The notes under the pieces: model-generated | Database searches by the model: none | What the model was told of the DNA's origin: nothing | Seen by the model: the letters and a program-made list of their open reading frames with translations, nothing else | Part shown: positions 49,195 through 58,044 of the stretch, piece by piece | How positions within the stretch are numbered: the first letter of the stretch is position 1 | Layout: each line of letters begins with the position of its first letter | Origin: VXMF01 sp965206775 | GTDB taxonomy: Bacteria > Acidobacteriota > Terriglobia > Bryobacterales > UBA6623 | Direction: 5' to 3' | Assembly: GCA_965206775.1 (NCBI GenBank) | Contig: CBDBKU010000002.1 | Location: 1,612,001-1,676,000, forward strand | DNA length: 64,000 bases | Program-made: the position numbers and the translations under genes

Positions 49195-50039
49195 GGCCGC
49201 CGGTCCATCTCCGGAAACCACAGGCGGCGAGCCGTCTCGCCCAGGATCTGCCCGCGATCGCTGTCGGAGAGCGGGAGGTGACTGCGGAATATGTCAAGGT
49301 GCTGGCCGTAGGTCAGTGGCTTGGCGTACTTCTCTGTCGGGAAATGGGAACCCCAAGTGCAGCGTTCCGCGCCGAACAGGTCGATGACGCGCATCACTGT
49401 TCGATGCATCGACGAGCACGGCCAGCCGTCGCCGCAGCCTTGCTCGCCGTTGGCGATGAACGAGACCTTCGCATAAAGATGACGGTGCTTGGACAGGCGC
49501 TCCAATGCAGAAAGGGTGGCCGCGGCCCGATCTCCTGCCTGCAGACGCAGGCAATGGTCCAGCACCACCGGCAGCCCGCGGAACGAGTCGAGCAAGTGAT
49601 CCAGCTGGCCCTCGAGCTCGTAGCTGCCCAGGACGTTGACGGGCAAGCCTTCCTCGCTGGCCGCGCGCCAGAGAGCACTCACGCCCGGATGGTCGAGCCT
49701 TTGACCCGGTGCGGGTACGCTGCGCAAGCCCCGCATGCTGCCGTCCCTTGCGAATCTCTTCAGCTTCCCGGGCGCACCCTTGTCGAGAGGGTCGAGCGTG
49801 CATATGCCTGCGGTCCAATGGGGATTCTGGAGCGATACCTCTCGAATGTAGCGGTTGTCGAATCCGTAGAATCCGGAGACCTGCACGATCGTGGCCGCAC
49901 GGATCTCGTGCCGCTCGGCCTCTTCGGTCAGCTTTTCGAGGGTGCCGGTCCCGGCCGGCGGCCTTGATGGGTTCTCCCTCGGCGGGTAGGTCGCCTCGTC
50001 CTGCGAGAAAAGGTGGGCGTGCGTGTCAATGATCAGCAT
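49191..50039 (-). CDS. amidohydrolase family protein (amidohydrolase_2)
   Basis: A 282-residue TIM-barrel metal hydrolase or decarboxylase-like protein. The first metal motif is IIDTHAHLF at the N-terminus, VVLDHCLRL carries another His, and CTWGSHFPTEKY near the C-terminus replaces the usual GxDxP motif, with Ser-His where Ser-Asp is common. That substitution could affect metal binding or catalysis. It lies between DUF3604 protein 2 and miaA on the same strand. Substrate unknown. Confidence 0.8.
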   Translation of the reverse strand: MLIIDTHAHLFSQDEATYPPRENPSRPPAGTGTLEKLTEEAERHEIRAATIVQVSGFYGFDNRYIREVSLQNPHWTAGICTLDPLDKGAPGKLKRFARDGSMRGLRSVPAPGQRLDHPGVSALWRAASEEGLPVNVLGSYELEGQLDHLLDSFRGLPVVLDHCLRLQAGDRAAATLSALERLSKHRHLYAKVSFIANGEQGCGDGWPCSSMHRTVMRVIDLFGAERCTWGSHFPTEKYAKPLTYGQHLDIFRSHLPLSDSDRGQILGETARRLWFPEMDRRP

Positions 50040-50081
50040 TTCCGATTGCGGTGCACCCGTCCATGCCCCGCTGTCCCGTCT

Positions 50082-52697
50082 TCACCGGCGCGGCTCCCCG
50101 CCTACCCACACCGCCGAGGAGTAGGCGCGCGCGCCGTCGAGCTGGTCGGCGCGGACGTAGTAGTAATCGCCGGGTTGGAGCTGGCCGGTGTCGGTGAATT
50201 CGAGTTCGGCCTCCATCGGCATCTCTCCGCCTATCAGCTCAACCGTGACTGCGTCGCGGTCGATCGAGTCCGACAGGTCTTTCCTCGCGAAGCCGTCGGT
50301 CATCTCGCTGAGGGCCACGCGGAACTTCTTGGCTGCGATATCGCGGAGCGGTCGAACGGGAACTGGCGACTTTCCCCATTCGCGGGTGCCTTCGAGATCG
50401 AACGAGACCGTCGTCGACGGAGACGCCTCCTCGAGTTCCAGAAGGAGCGTGTCGGCTTGGCCGCGGGTTCCGGTGCTGAACCTCACGGTATTTCCGTCGT
50501 CGCTCTCGATCCTTGCCCACTCCTTGTGCTTGTTGTCGAAGTGAAGCGTGCGCATGCCCGCGAGCCTTGCCCCTTCGACCTCGAGCGTTCCTTGCCAAGG
50601 CCTGTATCCGCGAGGGTTGTCACGGAAAAACGGCTCTGAAGACGACTCGAATCCAATCACGAGCTTTGCGGAGTTCCCGAGCGACGACTGCAGCGGGCGC
50701 TTCATGTACACGGTTTCGCCGTTCTTGATCACAGCGAGCCTCCGTATCGGCGAGGTCCCAGCGACCTTCGCGCTCAGCCGACGCTTGTCCGTGTAAGCTA
50801 GGCGATTTCCCATCCCGGTACCGTTCATGTTCGTCTCGAGGATGATGCGCTGTGCGTCGGTCACCGCATAGGCGTGGCGTCGCTTAAGTGCGTCGAAGAT
50901 CGAATCGGCTGTCTTGTCGCGTGCCTGCACCGCCGCAAGGCCGCCGAACTGGCTGAGCGAGGAATTCGGCTGACGGCTCGAAGTCCAGCTGTAGCCCGGC
51001 CGCGAGCGGTGGTCGTCCGACGCCGCCAGGAACCCAACCTGGTGGCCCTGGCGGAGGTAGTAGTTCCCGAACCACTCGAACGTTCCGTGCATGGACATGA
51101 TCTCGATCATCGTTTCCATCTCCGGATCGTTAGTCCGCCAGTCGCCTGCCTGGTGCGCGTGCGGAATGATCAGGACGTCCTTGGTCCCGTACTTCGCTCG
51201 CAGGCCCTCGTAGAGTCCAGTCAGGGTCGGCGCCTTCTGAGCGCCGACGCGCGTGGCACCTGGCGATCGGAAGAAGACGTTATGGTGACCGCCCCACTGT
51301 CGCCGGAGCGTCCATTCATATCCCAGGAACGCCACGAACTTCCCGGGAACCGTGTTGGCTTCGGCGGACTGGCGCATCGCCTGCCACTCCGCATCGTCCA
51401 GCCAGATGTCATGCTCGGACAGGCCCATGAAGTCGAGTCGGGCGTCCTCCTGGGCGAACCGATAGGAGCGACCGATGGAGCCCTGGCCCTCGGCCATCCC
51501 GGTATGGGTGTGAGTCTCGCCCCAATACAGGCGGTACGGCGGGCTCCGGCGAACCCAGACAGGGTTGCTCAGCGTCTCGATCCGACCGTCCGAGCTGGCG
51601 ACTCGGAATCGATAGATGCCTTCCTTCTCAAGCTGAATGGACTCGATCAAGTGTATGGCCTCTCCGCCTCCGCTAATCAAGCGAAATTCCTCGCCCTCTA
51701 GAGTCACCGACGCTGCCGGCATGATTCCGGTCGCGCGGTTCCCGGCGGCGTCCTCCCAGCGGATGGAGAGGTCGAACGCTTCTCCCGGGGTCACGACCGA
51801 CGGGACGACCGCGGTGACTCCGGCGACAGAGCTGCCCACGATCTCGTAGGCCGGCCAGCGCGGCGTCAGGAAATGCCCGGATCCATCGAAGTCGATGTAG
51901 ATCGGCAGCATGGACTCGTCAGTTGCGAAGGTCTGCTGTCGCCAGCCTTCCGAGCCGCCCTGGCGGTCGCCATACACAAGCGTTAGCGTGTCGCCAGGCT
52001 CGAGCGTGCCGTGTTCGACCTGAAACGCTGGCATCGGAGCCGGCGAGCGGAATCCGCCGTGCATCCCTACCCATGGAACCGTGGTCCTGCCCAGGCTGAC
52101 CGAGGGGTTCGAGGTCCGCGCGGACACGTAGTGCGGAGCCTCCGGGCTGTCGTGCTGGAGCAGTCCGCCGTCAGCCTGCAGCTGCTTCGCGACCATGACG
52201 CATGCTCCCGGCCCCAGCGGCGTCTCGCCTACAGTGTAGGTCTGCTCGATCGTTGCCCACGATCCGACGTGCACGGGATCGTCAGTCTCGAGCGTCACGC
52301 GTCCCAGCGCCTTGGGAGTCTCGTCCTTGATGCCGAACTCGTGAATCAAGTCGTCCACGCTTTCGAGCGCTGCTCCGGTCGGTTTCGTGCCGTCGAGCCG
52401 CATGGCCTCGAGAGCGCGATACGCCGTGGCAATCTGCAATGTTGCGTTCACGGGCATGGGCCCGCCGGTCAGGGAATAGGCGTTGATCCAAGGCCACAGC
52501 GTGTCGAGACGGCTCTCGAGGTTTCCAGCCGCAGTCGGCTGGTCAATAGCGGCCTTCTTGAGCGCCTCGACCTGCGCGCGCAGGTCTTCCGGAAGATAGT
52601 CTCGCCGCTCCGAGTCCTGAGCAGTTCCGAGGGAGATCCAGACGGCCAGTCCGAGACACGAAAGTAGCAATATCCCGATCCAGCGAACACGATTCAT
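50082..52697 (-). CDS. large exported DUF3604 protein
   Basis: An 871-residue exported protein with an N-terminal signal or anchor segment (about residues 6-27). The first half is beta-rich and may be an immunoglobulin-like substrate domain (VTPGEAFDLSIRWEDAAGNRA). The DUF3604 domain holds PHP-like metal motifs YWGETHTHTGMAEG, MGLSEHDIW, LIIPHAHQAGDW and AASDDHRSRPG. The ATG at 52697 lies eight bases after a GTACAAT box, so the transcript may be leaderless. It lies 42 bp upstream of the amidohydrolase gene, and is the second member of this family in the window. Confidence 0.82.
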   Translation of the reverse strand: MNRVRWIGILLLSCLGLAVWISLGTAQDSERRDYLPEDLRAQVEALKKAAIDQPTAAGNLESRLDTLWPWINAYSLTGGPMPVNATLQIATAYRALEAMRLDGTKPTGAALESVDDLIHEFGIKDETPKALGRVTLETDDPVHVGSWATIEQTYTVGETPLGPGACVMVAKQLQADGGLLQHDSPEAPHYVSARTSNPSVSLGRTTVPWVGMHGGFRSPAPMPAFQVEHGTLEPGDTLTLVYGDRQGGSEGWRQQTFATDESMLPIYIDFDGSGHFLTPRWPAYEIVGSSVAGVTAVVPSVVTPGEAFDLSIRWEDAAGNRATGIMPAASVTLEGEEFRLISGGGEAIHLIESIQLEKEGIYRFRVASSDGRIETLSNPVWVRRSPPYRLYWGETHTHTGMAEGQGSIGRSYRFAQEDARLDFMGLSEHDIWLDDAEWQAMRQSAEANTVPGKFVAFLGYEWTLRRQWGGHHNVFFRSPGATRVGAQKAPTLTGLYEGLRAKYGTKDVLIIPHAHQAGDWRTNDPEMETMIEIMSMHGTFEWFGNYYLRQGHQVGFLAASDDHRSRPGYSWTSSRQPNSSLSQFGGLAAVQARDKTADSIFDALKRRHAYAVTDAQRIILETNMNGTGMGNRLAYTDKRRLSAKVAGTSPIRRLAVIKNGETVYMKRPLQSSLGNSAKLVIGFESSSEPFFRDNPRGYRPWQGTLEVEGARLAGMRTLHFDNKHKEWARIESDDGNTVRFSTGTRGQADTLLLELEEASPSTTVSFDLEGTREWGKSPVPVRPLRDIAAKKFRVALSEMTDGFARKDLSDSIDRDAVTVELIGGEMPMEAELEFTDTGQLQPGDYYYVRADQLDGARAYSSAVWVGGEPRR

Positions 52698-52705
52698 CGG
52701 ACGGC

Positions 52706-52712
52706 ATTGTAC
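52706..52712 (-). promoter_or_regulatory. GTACAAT -10-like box upstream of DUF3604 protein 2
   Basis: On the minus strand GTACAAT ends eight bases before the ATG at 52697, so transcription starting six to seven bases downstream would begin at about the start codon. The preceding 294-bp gap (52698-52991) holds no supported gene. Confidence 0.5.
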
Positions 52713-52991
52713 TAGAGTCCGCATTGGAAACGGGAATGCCGTGCAGGCGGGGCGCTCGAGTCCGAGACTCGCGAATTGGACGCGGGTCGTCACTGCGAAC
52801 ACACCTTGGACACGGCGCGCGCAAAGAGCGGCCAGGCCCATCGGCCTGGCGGTCATTCCCTGGAACGCCGAGCTATTGTCTCCGATTCCTGCCCCGGCGA
52901 GCGATCGCCAGCGCAGGAGGAACGGGGGGTCGCGCTCGTCTTGACCGGACCTTTTGCCAGCAAGCCTTCCGGTCGCGTCGGCCTTACAAAT

Positions 52992-54083
52992 CTAGCTCGT
53001 TGCCACCCGCATTGCCGCGTTCGCGAGTTTCCGAAGCGGCGGTTCCGCGATGCTTGCGAATGGCACGAATTCGCCCTTTCGATAGCTGCTGCCGTGCCAG
53101 CGCTGCAGCAGCGCCAGGTGCTCTTCCTGCTCCCTGGGCGGCGATTCCGACCAATTGCCGCGCGCCAGCTCGTCGCGTATCGCCGCACGCAATGCGGCCG
53201 GGCGCGGTTCGGCCTCCCACCGCAGTCGGATGGGCTCTTGCAGCGAGGCTTTGTACAGGGGGGTCAGCTCGAGGGAAGCCGCCTGTGCGGAGCGCTGGAA
53301 CACGATCCCGCAGTGCGCTCCGATTTCGCGAGAAAGCGCTCCTCGCAAGCGAAGGGCGTCCTTCGCCTTGGCAAGCGCGCGATGATGACGCGCCGCGTCC
53401 TCGAATTCCATGGAAGCGCTGGCTTGGTTGCGGGCCTCCTCGGTTTCCCGGAGCAGCGATTCCCCGTCCGTTGCCAGGAAGTCTGCCATGCGCCCGACTT
53501 CGCTCGCGTACGTTTCGTCGTCGCACGCAGCCTGGCATGGCCGCAGGCAGAGTCCCATCTCGCCCCAAATGCAGCCCGGGTGGTTGCGCGAAGGAGCTAG
53601 ATTTTCTGTACAGCGCCTCACCTGGAACAGATCGAGAAACGCCTTCTGGAACTGCTCGGCCGCGTTCCGCGTAGGAAAGGGACCATAGAAGAGCGCCTGG
53701 CTGCGTGCCAGGCGCTGCGTGACGCACGTCCGGGGAAAGCGGTTGCCCATGAGCACCTTGACGAACGGCGCGGGCCGCAGCTTCAGGAAGTCCCGGCCGT
53801 CTCGCGGCCGGTAACGCCGGACGGCTCGGTACAGCAGGAAGCTCGACTCGAATGCCGACCCCGTGCGCCGGTAGTGGACCCCGCGGGCAACCTCTCGCAG
53901 CGTCAGGCGCGCCGATACTCCTTGCCGTGGAACTAGCAGGCGCCTCAGGCGCCTTCGCAGGTCGGCCGTCTTGCCGACGTAGGGCGGACCGCCATCGAAT
54001 TCGATACGGAAGACACCTGCGCCCGGTGGGACGGTGAGCAGGTCGGCCTCGTCGCGCCACTGCGAGACTTCAATGAATTGCAT
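52992..54083 (-). CDS. UvrC N-terminal-like protein (GIY-YIG nuclease plus cysteine cluster and UVR)
   Basis: A 363-residue protein matching only the first part of UvrC. The GIY-YIG domain spans residues ~18-100 (GVFRI at 23-27, YVG at 35-37). A cysteine cluster follows at Cys158, 171, 179, 183, placed as in the iron-sulfur region of UvrC, then a UVR-like helical hairpin around residues 225-250 (EFEDAARHHRALAKAKDALR). The RNase H-like nuclease and helix-hairpin-helix domains that make the 5' incision in UvrC are absent. It could be a Cho-like single-incision nuclease. ATG 54083 gives a start before the GIY domain. Confidence 0.8.
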   Translation of the reverse strand: MQFIEVSQWRDEADLLTVPPGAGVFRIEFDGGPPYVGKTADLRRRLRRLLVPRQGVSARLTLREVARGVHYRRTGSAFESSFLLYRAVRRYRPRDGRDFLKLRPAPFVKVLMGNRFPRTCVTQRLARSQALFYGPFPTRNAAEQFQKAFLDLFQVRRCTENLAPSRNHPGCIWGEMGLCLRPCQAACDDETYASEVGRMADFLATDGESLLRETEEARNQASASMEFEDAARHHRALAKAKDALRLRGALSREIGAHCGIVFQRSAQAASLELTPLYKASLQEPIRLRWEAEPRPAALRAAIRDELARGNWSESPPREQEEHLALLQRWHGSSYRKGEFVPFASIAEPPLRKLANAAMRVATS

Positions 54084-54112
54084 AATCGGAACAGAGTGGC
54101 TACCGCTAGAGT

Positions 54113-55090
54113 ATGCCAAGGGTGCCGGTAGCAGGGCTTGCCGCCGCAACGCTCGCTGTTGCTGGCTTGATCGCGGCCTGGGTCCGGGCGGCGCGGCCGC
54201 GTTGCTTCGGCGTTGTCGGCTGGGTGGGCGTGGCCACTTTCGGCGCCTGCACGGCGCTGCTGGCGAGTCCCTTCCCGAAGCCCTCGATCCTTGTCGCTCT
54301 AGCTTGGAGCGGCTACGTGCTGGCCACGGACTCGGCTGTATTCTCCCTGCGCGGCCGGTCCCTTATCCGATCCAGCCCTCGGGGCTTCGTCTGGCTTGCG
54401 GCGCTTTCGATATTCCTCTGGCTGCCGTTCGAGTGGTACAACCTGCACCTGGCTGGCTGGTATCGCTCGGGGCTGCCCGCCGGCCCGATCCGATACTTGT
54501 TGCTCGGGTGGTCGTTCGCTTGCATCTGGCCCGCACTCTTCGAGACAGCCGACCTGTTCCTGGCCGTCACGCGTCGCGAGCCTCTGCCAGGTGGACGCTG
54601 CCACCGCCCGCGCTACCGTCACGCATTCCCGGTTGCCGCGGTCGGTGCCGCATGCCTGTCCGTGCCGCTGCTGGTCCCCCGGCTCGACTTTGGCGAGCAT
54701 CTCCTTCCCTTGACCGGCGTGGGATTCATGCTGGTCCTTGACCCGTTGAACGCCGCGCGCAGTCGAGCGAGCCTGTGGCTCGATTGGTCCGGCACCGGCC
54801 GGGCCCGTGTCGCCGCGCTGGCGGCCGCCGGCGTGTTCTGCGGATTGATCGCCGACGGTCTGAACTACATGGCCGACGCGAGGTGGTACAGCATCTCGAG
54901 TCTCGGTGCCGGGCTCACAGCCTTCGAGCTACCCGCTGCGGCTTACCTGGTCTTCGCGGCGTTCGGCCCGCAAGCGTGGGCCATGCATGTCTTCGCTGCC
55001 GGGATCCTGAATCTGCCGTCCGCGACGGTCCCGTCGTACCCTGCTGAAGACCGGAATGACAGTTCCCGCAGCCTAGGCACGATCTGTTGA
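54113..55090 (+). CDS. multi-pass membrane protein of unknown function
   Basis: A 325-residue protein with about nine hydrophobic segments spread over the whole length and few charged loops. Trp- and Pro-rich stretches such as FLWLPFEWYNLHLAGWY and IADGLNYMADARWYS are notable, but no transport or enzyme motif is visible. The start is only 29 bp from the divergent UvrC-like gene, so their promoters must overlap. It converges with the MBL hydrolase gene over 23 bp. Confidence 0.6.
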   Translation: MPRVPVAGLAAATLAVAGLIAAWVRAARPRCFGVVGWVGVATFGACTALLASPFPKPSILVALAWSGYVLATDSAVFSLRGRSLIRSSPRGFVWLAALSIFLWLPFEWYNLHLAGWYRSGLPAGPIRYLLLGWSFACIWPALFETADLFLAVTRREPLPGGRCHRPRYRHAFPVAAVGAACLSVPLLVPRLDFGEHLLPLTGVGFMLVLDPLNAARSRASLWLDWSGTGRARVAALAAAGVFCGLIADGLNYMADARWYSISSLGAGLTAFELPAAAYLVFAAFGPQAWAMHVFAAGILNLPSATVPSYPAEDRNDSSRSLGTIC

Positions 55091-55113
55091 TTCGGCGACG
55101 GCCTCACGGGCCG

Positions 55114-55950
55114 CTACAAGTCGAACACTGCCGTGGGCGCGTGCTGGGACGCGACGAAAACATCGGTGGCGTGCGCCCGGACCGAGTCGAGCGCGCCGCG
55201 TGCATCCAGTTCTGCTATGGCCGGGTGATTGTTGTTGCTGCTCAGGTGCGCCAGCACGATCTTGCGAGAGCGGCGGTCCCACTCGCTGGAAAGGTACTCG
55301 GCCACCGCCGTGTTCGAGAGATGACCGTCCCTGCTCATCACCCTTTGCTTGAGTTCCCAAGGGTAGGGGCCCGACTTCAGCATGTCCAAGTCGTGGTTCG
55401 ACTCCAGAACCAGCATGTCCGACTTCGCAAGGTGGTACCTGACCGAATCGGTCATGTACCCCAGATCTGTTGCGATCGAGAGCTTGCTGCCGGGTCCGCG
55501 AACGCAGAACCCCACCGGATCGATGGCGTCGTGCGATACCGTGAATGTCTCGATGTCCAAGTCCCCGATTGCGAATCCGCGACCGGCCTCGAACTCGACG
55601 AACTCCTCGGGCGCCGACTTCTTCCACGACAGCACGCTGCGCGTCGGTTGGGTCACGTAGATGCGGACGCCCGTCTTGCGCGCTAGTACCTCAAGACCCT
55701 GAACGTGGTCCGAATGCTCGTGAGAGATTACGACCGCGTCGAGCGAGCCGATATCCTCGCCAATCGATTCGAGACGGACTTGGATCTGGCGGCAGCTAAA
55801 GCCCGCGTCGAAGAGGACACGGACTTCATCGGTCGCGACAAATGTCGCGTTGCCGCTGGAGCCGCTTCCTAGGACGCAGATGCGCAGTTTCGATGGATCT
55901 CCGACCTCGCCGCCGGATGCGTCCGAGCCCCTAGATAGGCCCGATCGCAA
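55114..55950 (-). CDS. MBL-fold metallo-hydrolase (WalJ/YycJ-like)
   Basis: A 278-residue metallo-beta-lactamase fold protein. CVLGSGSSGNATFV opens the fold, HEHSDH supplies the metal ligands, SHDAIDPVGFCV holds the next His, ATDLGYMTD and ESNHDLDML follow, and a late LAHLSSNNNHPA supplies the last ligand. This arrangement matches the WalJ/YycJ exonuclease-like family. The start TTG 55950 is uncertain because the first ~22 residues are not conserved and no ribosome-binding site is seen. Confidence 0.85.
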   Translation of the reverse strand: MRSGLSRGSDASGGEVGDPSKLRICVLGSGSSGNATFVATDEVRVLFDAGFSCRQIQVRLESIGEDIGSLDAVVISHEHSDHVQGLEVLARKTGVRIYVTQPTRSVLSWKKSAPEEFVEFEAGRGFAIGDLDIETFTVSHDAIDPVGFCVRGPGSKLSIATDLGYMTDSVRYHLAKSDMLVLESNHDLDMLKSGPYPWELKQRVMSRDGHLSNTAVAEYLSSEWDRRSRKIVLAHLSSNNNHPAIAELDARGALDSVRAHATDVFVASQHAPTAVFDL

Positions 55951-56013
55951 GGCGCCGATTCAGCTAACGATAGCAGACTCCGGCCGTCGGCTCGGAGAGA
56001 TGCCGCGGCCAGG

Positions 56014-57003
56014 TCAGACGCGGCTTGCGATCCGTTCCGTCGCGCGGGTCCAGGCATCGGCATTGAGAAGGTGCTCGGGCCTTTCGCGGTTCAGAGCGAG
56101 CCGCAGGTTGTCGATCGCCATGGACAGGATCCTCCGCTTGCCCGCGAACGTGGCCGAGCCGACATGCGGCGTCACGATTACGTCGTTGCGGTGCAGAAGC
56201 GGGTTGCCCGCCTCGGAAGGCTCCGGGTCAGTGACGTCCAGGCCGGCACCACGCAAGTGCCCGCAGTCCAGCGCTTCCAGGAGGGCCGCTTCGTCAACGA
56301 GTCCGCCCCGCGATACGTTCACCAGGATCGAGCCCGGTTTCATTCGGGCCAGCGTGTCGGTGCTGACCAGGTGGCGCGTGGACCGGTTCAGGGGCAGGTG
56401 CAGGGACACGATGTCTGAACCGCCCAGCAAGCCATCGAGCGAACCGGCGCGCTCGACGCCCAACTCCATGGCCTTGCCCTCGCTGATGTACGGATCGTAG
56501 GCCGTCACTCGAGCGCCCGCTGCCGAAAGGATCCGGGCCACGTGCGAGCCTATCCTGCCGAGACCGACCAGGCCGATGCGCGCTTCGAACACCTCGACCG
56601 CGGAGTGCCGCCCGTAGTAGTCGGGCCGCCGGTCGTGGACCAACCCGTGGGACGCCTTCTTGAGATCCTTGGCGATTGCGAACATCAGCGCCACGGCGTG
56701 CTCGGCGGTGGCGATGGTGGGGCCGTCGGGTGTGTACGTCACGGCGATCCCGCGTTCCGTTGCCGCCTGAAGGTCGATGTTCTCGAAGCCGATGCCCATC
56801 CTCGAGATCACGATCAGGTTGGGGGCGAGGTCCATTGCTGCCCCGTCGTATCGCATGCCCCCGGCCAGGATGCAGTCGGCACCGGAAAACGCCGACAGGA
56901 AGTTGTCGGGGGTTGCGGAGCCGGGCCCGATCGGCTCGGCCACCCCGCCTAGCAGAGGCACGCAGTCCGGCAGGATCTGCCGCTCGGTCCAGACCTTGAA
57001 CAT
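56014..57003 (-). CDS. D-isomer specific 2-hydroxyacid dehydrogenase
   Basis: A 329-residue NAD-dependent dehydrogenase like phosphoglycerate dehydrogenase. The Rossmann motif is GLVGLGRIGSHVARIL, the catalytic Arg lies in NVSRGGLVDE, the Glu in DVTDPEPSE and the His in VTPHVGSATFAG. No ACT or other regulatory domain is present, so it need not be SerA. Substrate unknown. The gene is alone on the minus strand between the MBL and VOC genes. Confidence 0.9.
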   Translation of the reverse strand: MFKVWTERQILPDCVPLLGGVAEPIGPGSATPDNFLSAFSGADCILAGGMRYDGAAMDLAPNLIVISRMGIGFENIDLQAATERGIAVTYTPDGPTIATAEHAVALMFAIAKDLKKASHGLVHDRRPDYYGRHSAVEVFEARIGLVGLGRIGSHVARILSAAGARVTAYDPYISEGKAMELGVERAGSLDGLLGGSDIVSLHLPLNRSTRHLVSTDTLARMKPGSILVNVSRGGLVDEAALLEALDCGHLRGAGLDVTDPEPSEAGNPLLHRNDVIVTPHVGSATFAGKRRILSMAIDNLRLALNRERPEHLLNADAWTRATERIASRV

Positions 57004-57178
57004 CCTTCGAGTCTACTGGAGAGCCGGGTGGGGCGGCGCGAATCGGCTGGCACCGGCCGGCAGGCTCCGCACTGGCGCTGCTGCTTCGAGGAACTGAGGG
57101 GCCGGCATCCGCTGGCCCGGGTCTCGAGATTCCGGTTTCGGGCGAAGGCGCTAGCCTTGGGTATCGGAGGACACAGCC

Positions 57179-57655
57179 TTGGCAGTTAAGCCCATTCCGG
57201 ACGGCTACAGTTCGGTCACCCCCTACTTGATCGTCGATGACGGCGCGGCGGCGTTGAGCTTCTACGCGAACGCATTCGGAGCCGTCGAGCGCATGCGGAT
57301 GGATTGGGGCGACGGAAAGATCGGGCATGCGGAGTTCACGGTCGGCGACTCGGTCATCATGATGGCGAGCGAGTTTCCGGAAATGGACGCGTTGTCGCCG
57401 AAGACAATTGGAGGGACGCCGGTCAGGCTGGCAATCTTCACGGAGAATGTCGACGAGATGTTCGCGCGGGCAATTGCCGAAGGCGCGACCGAGATCCATC
57501 CCGTGCAAGACCAGTTCTATGGCGACCGCTTGGGCATGGTGCAGGATCCCTTTGGCCACCTTTGGACGATTGCGACGCATGTCGAGGACGTCTCGCCGGA
57601 GGAACTTGCGCGGCGGTCCGAGGCATTGCGATCCCAATCCGGTCCCTCCGACTGA
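57179..57655 (+). CDS. VOC family protein (glyoxalase/PhnB-like)
   Basis: A 158-residue protein of two betaalphabetabetabeta modules. VTPYLIVDDGAAALSFYANAFGA and QDPFGHLWTIATHVED are characteristic of PhnB-like VOC proteins. The TTG at 57179 is chosen because GGAGGA (57166-57171) lies seven bases upstream. Function is unknown; metal ligand positions are only partly conserved. It is followed by a long intergenic region before rpoD. Confidence 0.88.
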   Translation: MAVKPIPDGYSSVTPYLIVDDGAAALSFYANAFGAVERMRMDWGDGKIGHAEFTVGDSVIMMASEFPEMDALSPKTIGGTPVRLAIFTENVDEMFARAIAEGATEIHPVQDQFYGDRLGMVQDPFGHLWTIATHVEDVSPEELARRSEALRSQSGPSD

Positions 57656-58044
57656 CCGGGGAGCTTCGGGATCGACGCGCGCCGAGCGCGGCGCTAGCCG
57701 GCGGAATCGCGGGCTGCGGGACCGGACGCAGAAGGGAACTGGTGCGCATACGCAACTTTTTTGGCCCAATATATTGCGCTAACGCAATGGATGCCCGATA
57801 CTGAGAGCGAAGCAAGCTCCTCGGCCAGGCTAGCGCGTGGCCGAGTGCCGGACTTCGAAGCGGATCCAATGGCCCGATCAAACCAAGGGCAAGAGAGTAA
57901 CGATTCATCCGTGCACGACAGTTCCGGTCACCTTCTGGCAGAACAGGACGATTGACCAAGTTCCGGTTGTCTCGGTTCCGACCCGCGCGCTGAGCGCGGC
58001 CGGACGAGGTGCCGGTGGAATCTGGAGTGAAAGGCGGTGCTGTG
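57656..58044. other. 389-bp intergenic region upstream of the sigma factor gene
   Basis: No supported gene. An AT-rich patch at 57757-57776 contains TTTTTTGG and a hairpin ATTGCG-CTAA-CGCAAT (57773-57788). A short stem TGCG-CATA-CGCA just before the T run could be a weak terminator for the VOC gene. Small open frames here have no recognisable domain. Confidence 0.5.
57774..57802 (+). promoter_or_regulatory. candidate sigma70 promoter for the rpoD-type gene
   Basis: TTGCGC (57774-57779) and GATACT (57797-57802) are separated by 17 bp in the AT-rich part of the intergenic region. Transcription would start near 57809, giving a leader of about 235 bases. Confidence 0.4.

Noticed and set aside
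57750..57765. Rho-independent terminator at the T run after the VOC gene
   Set aside because: The stem before the T run is only four to five pairs (TGCG-CATA-CGCA), too weak to call with confidence.
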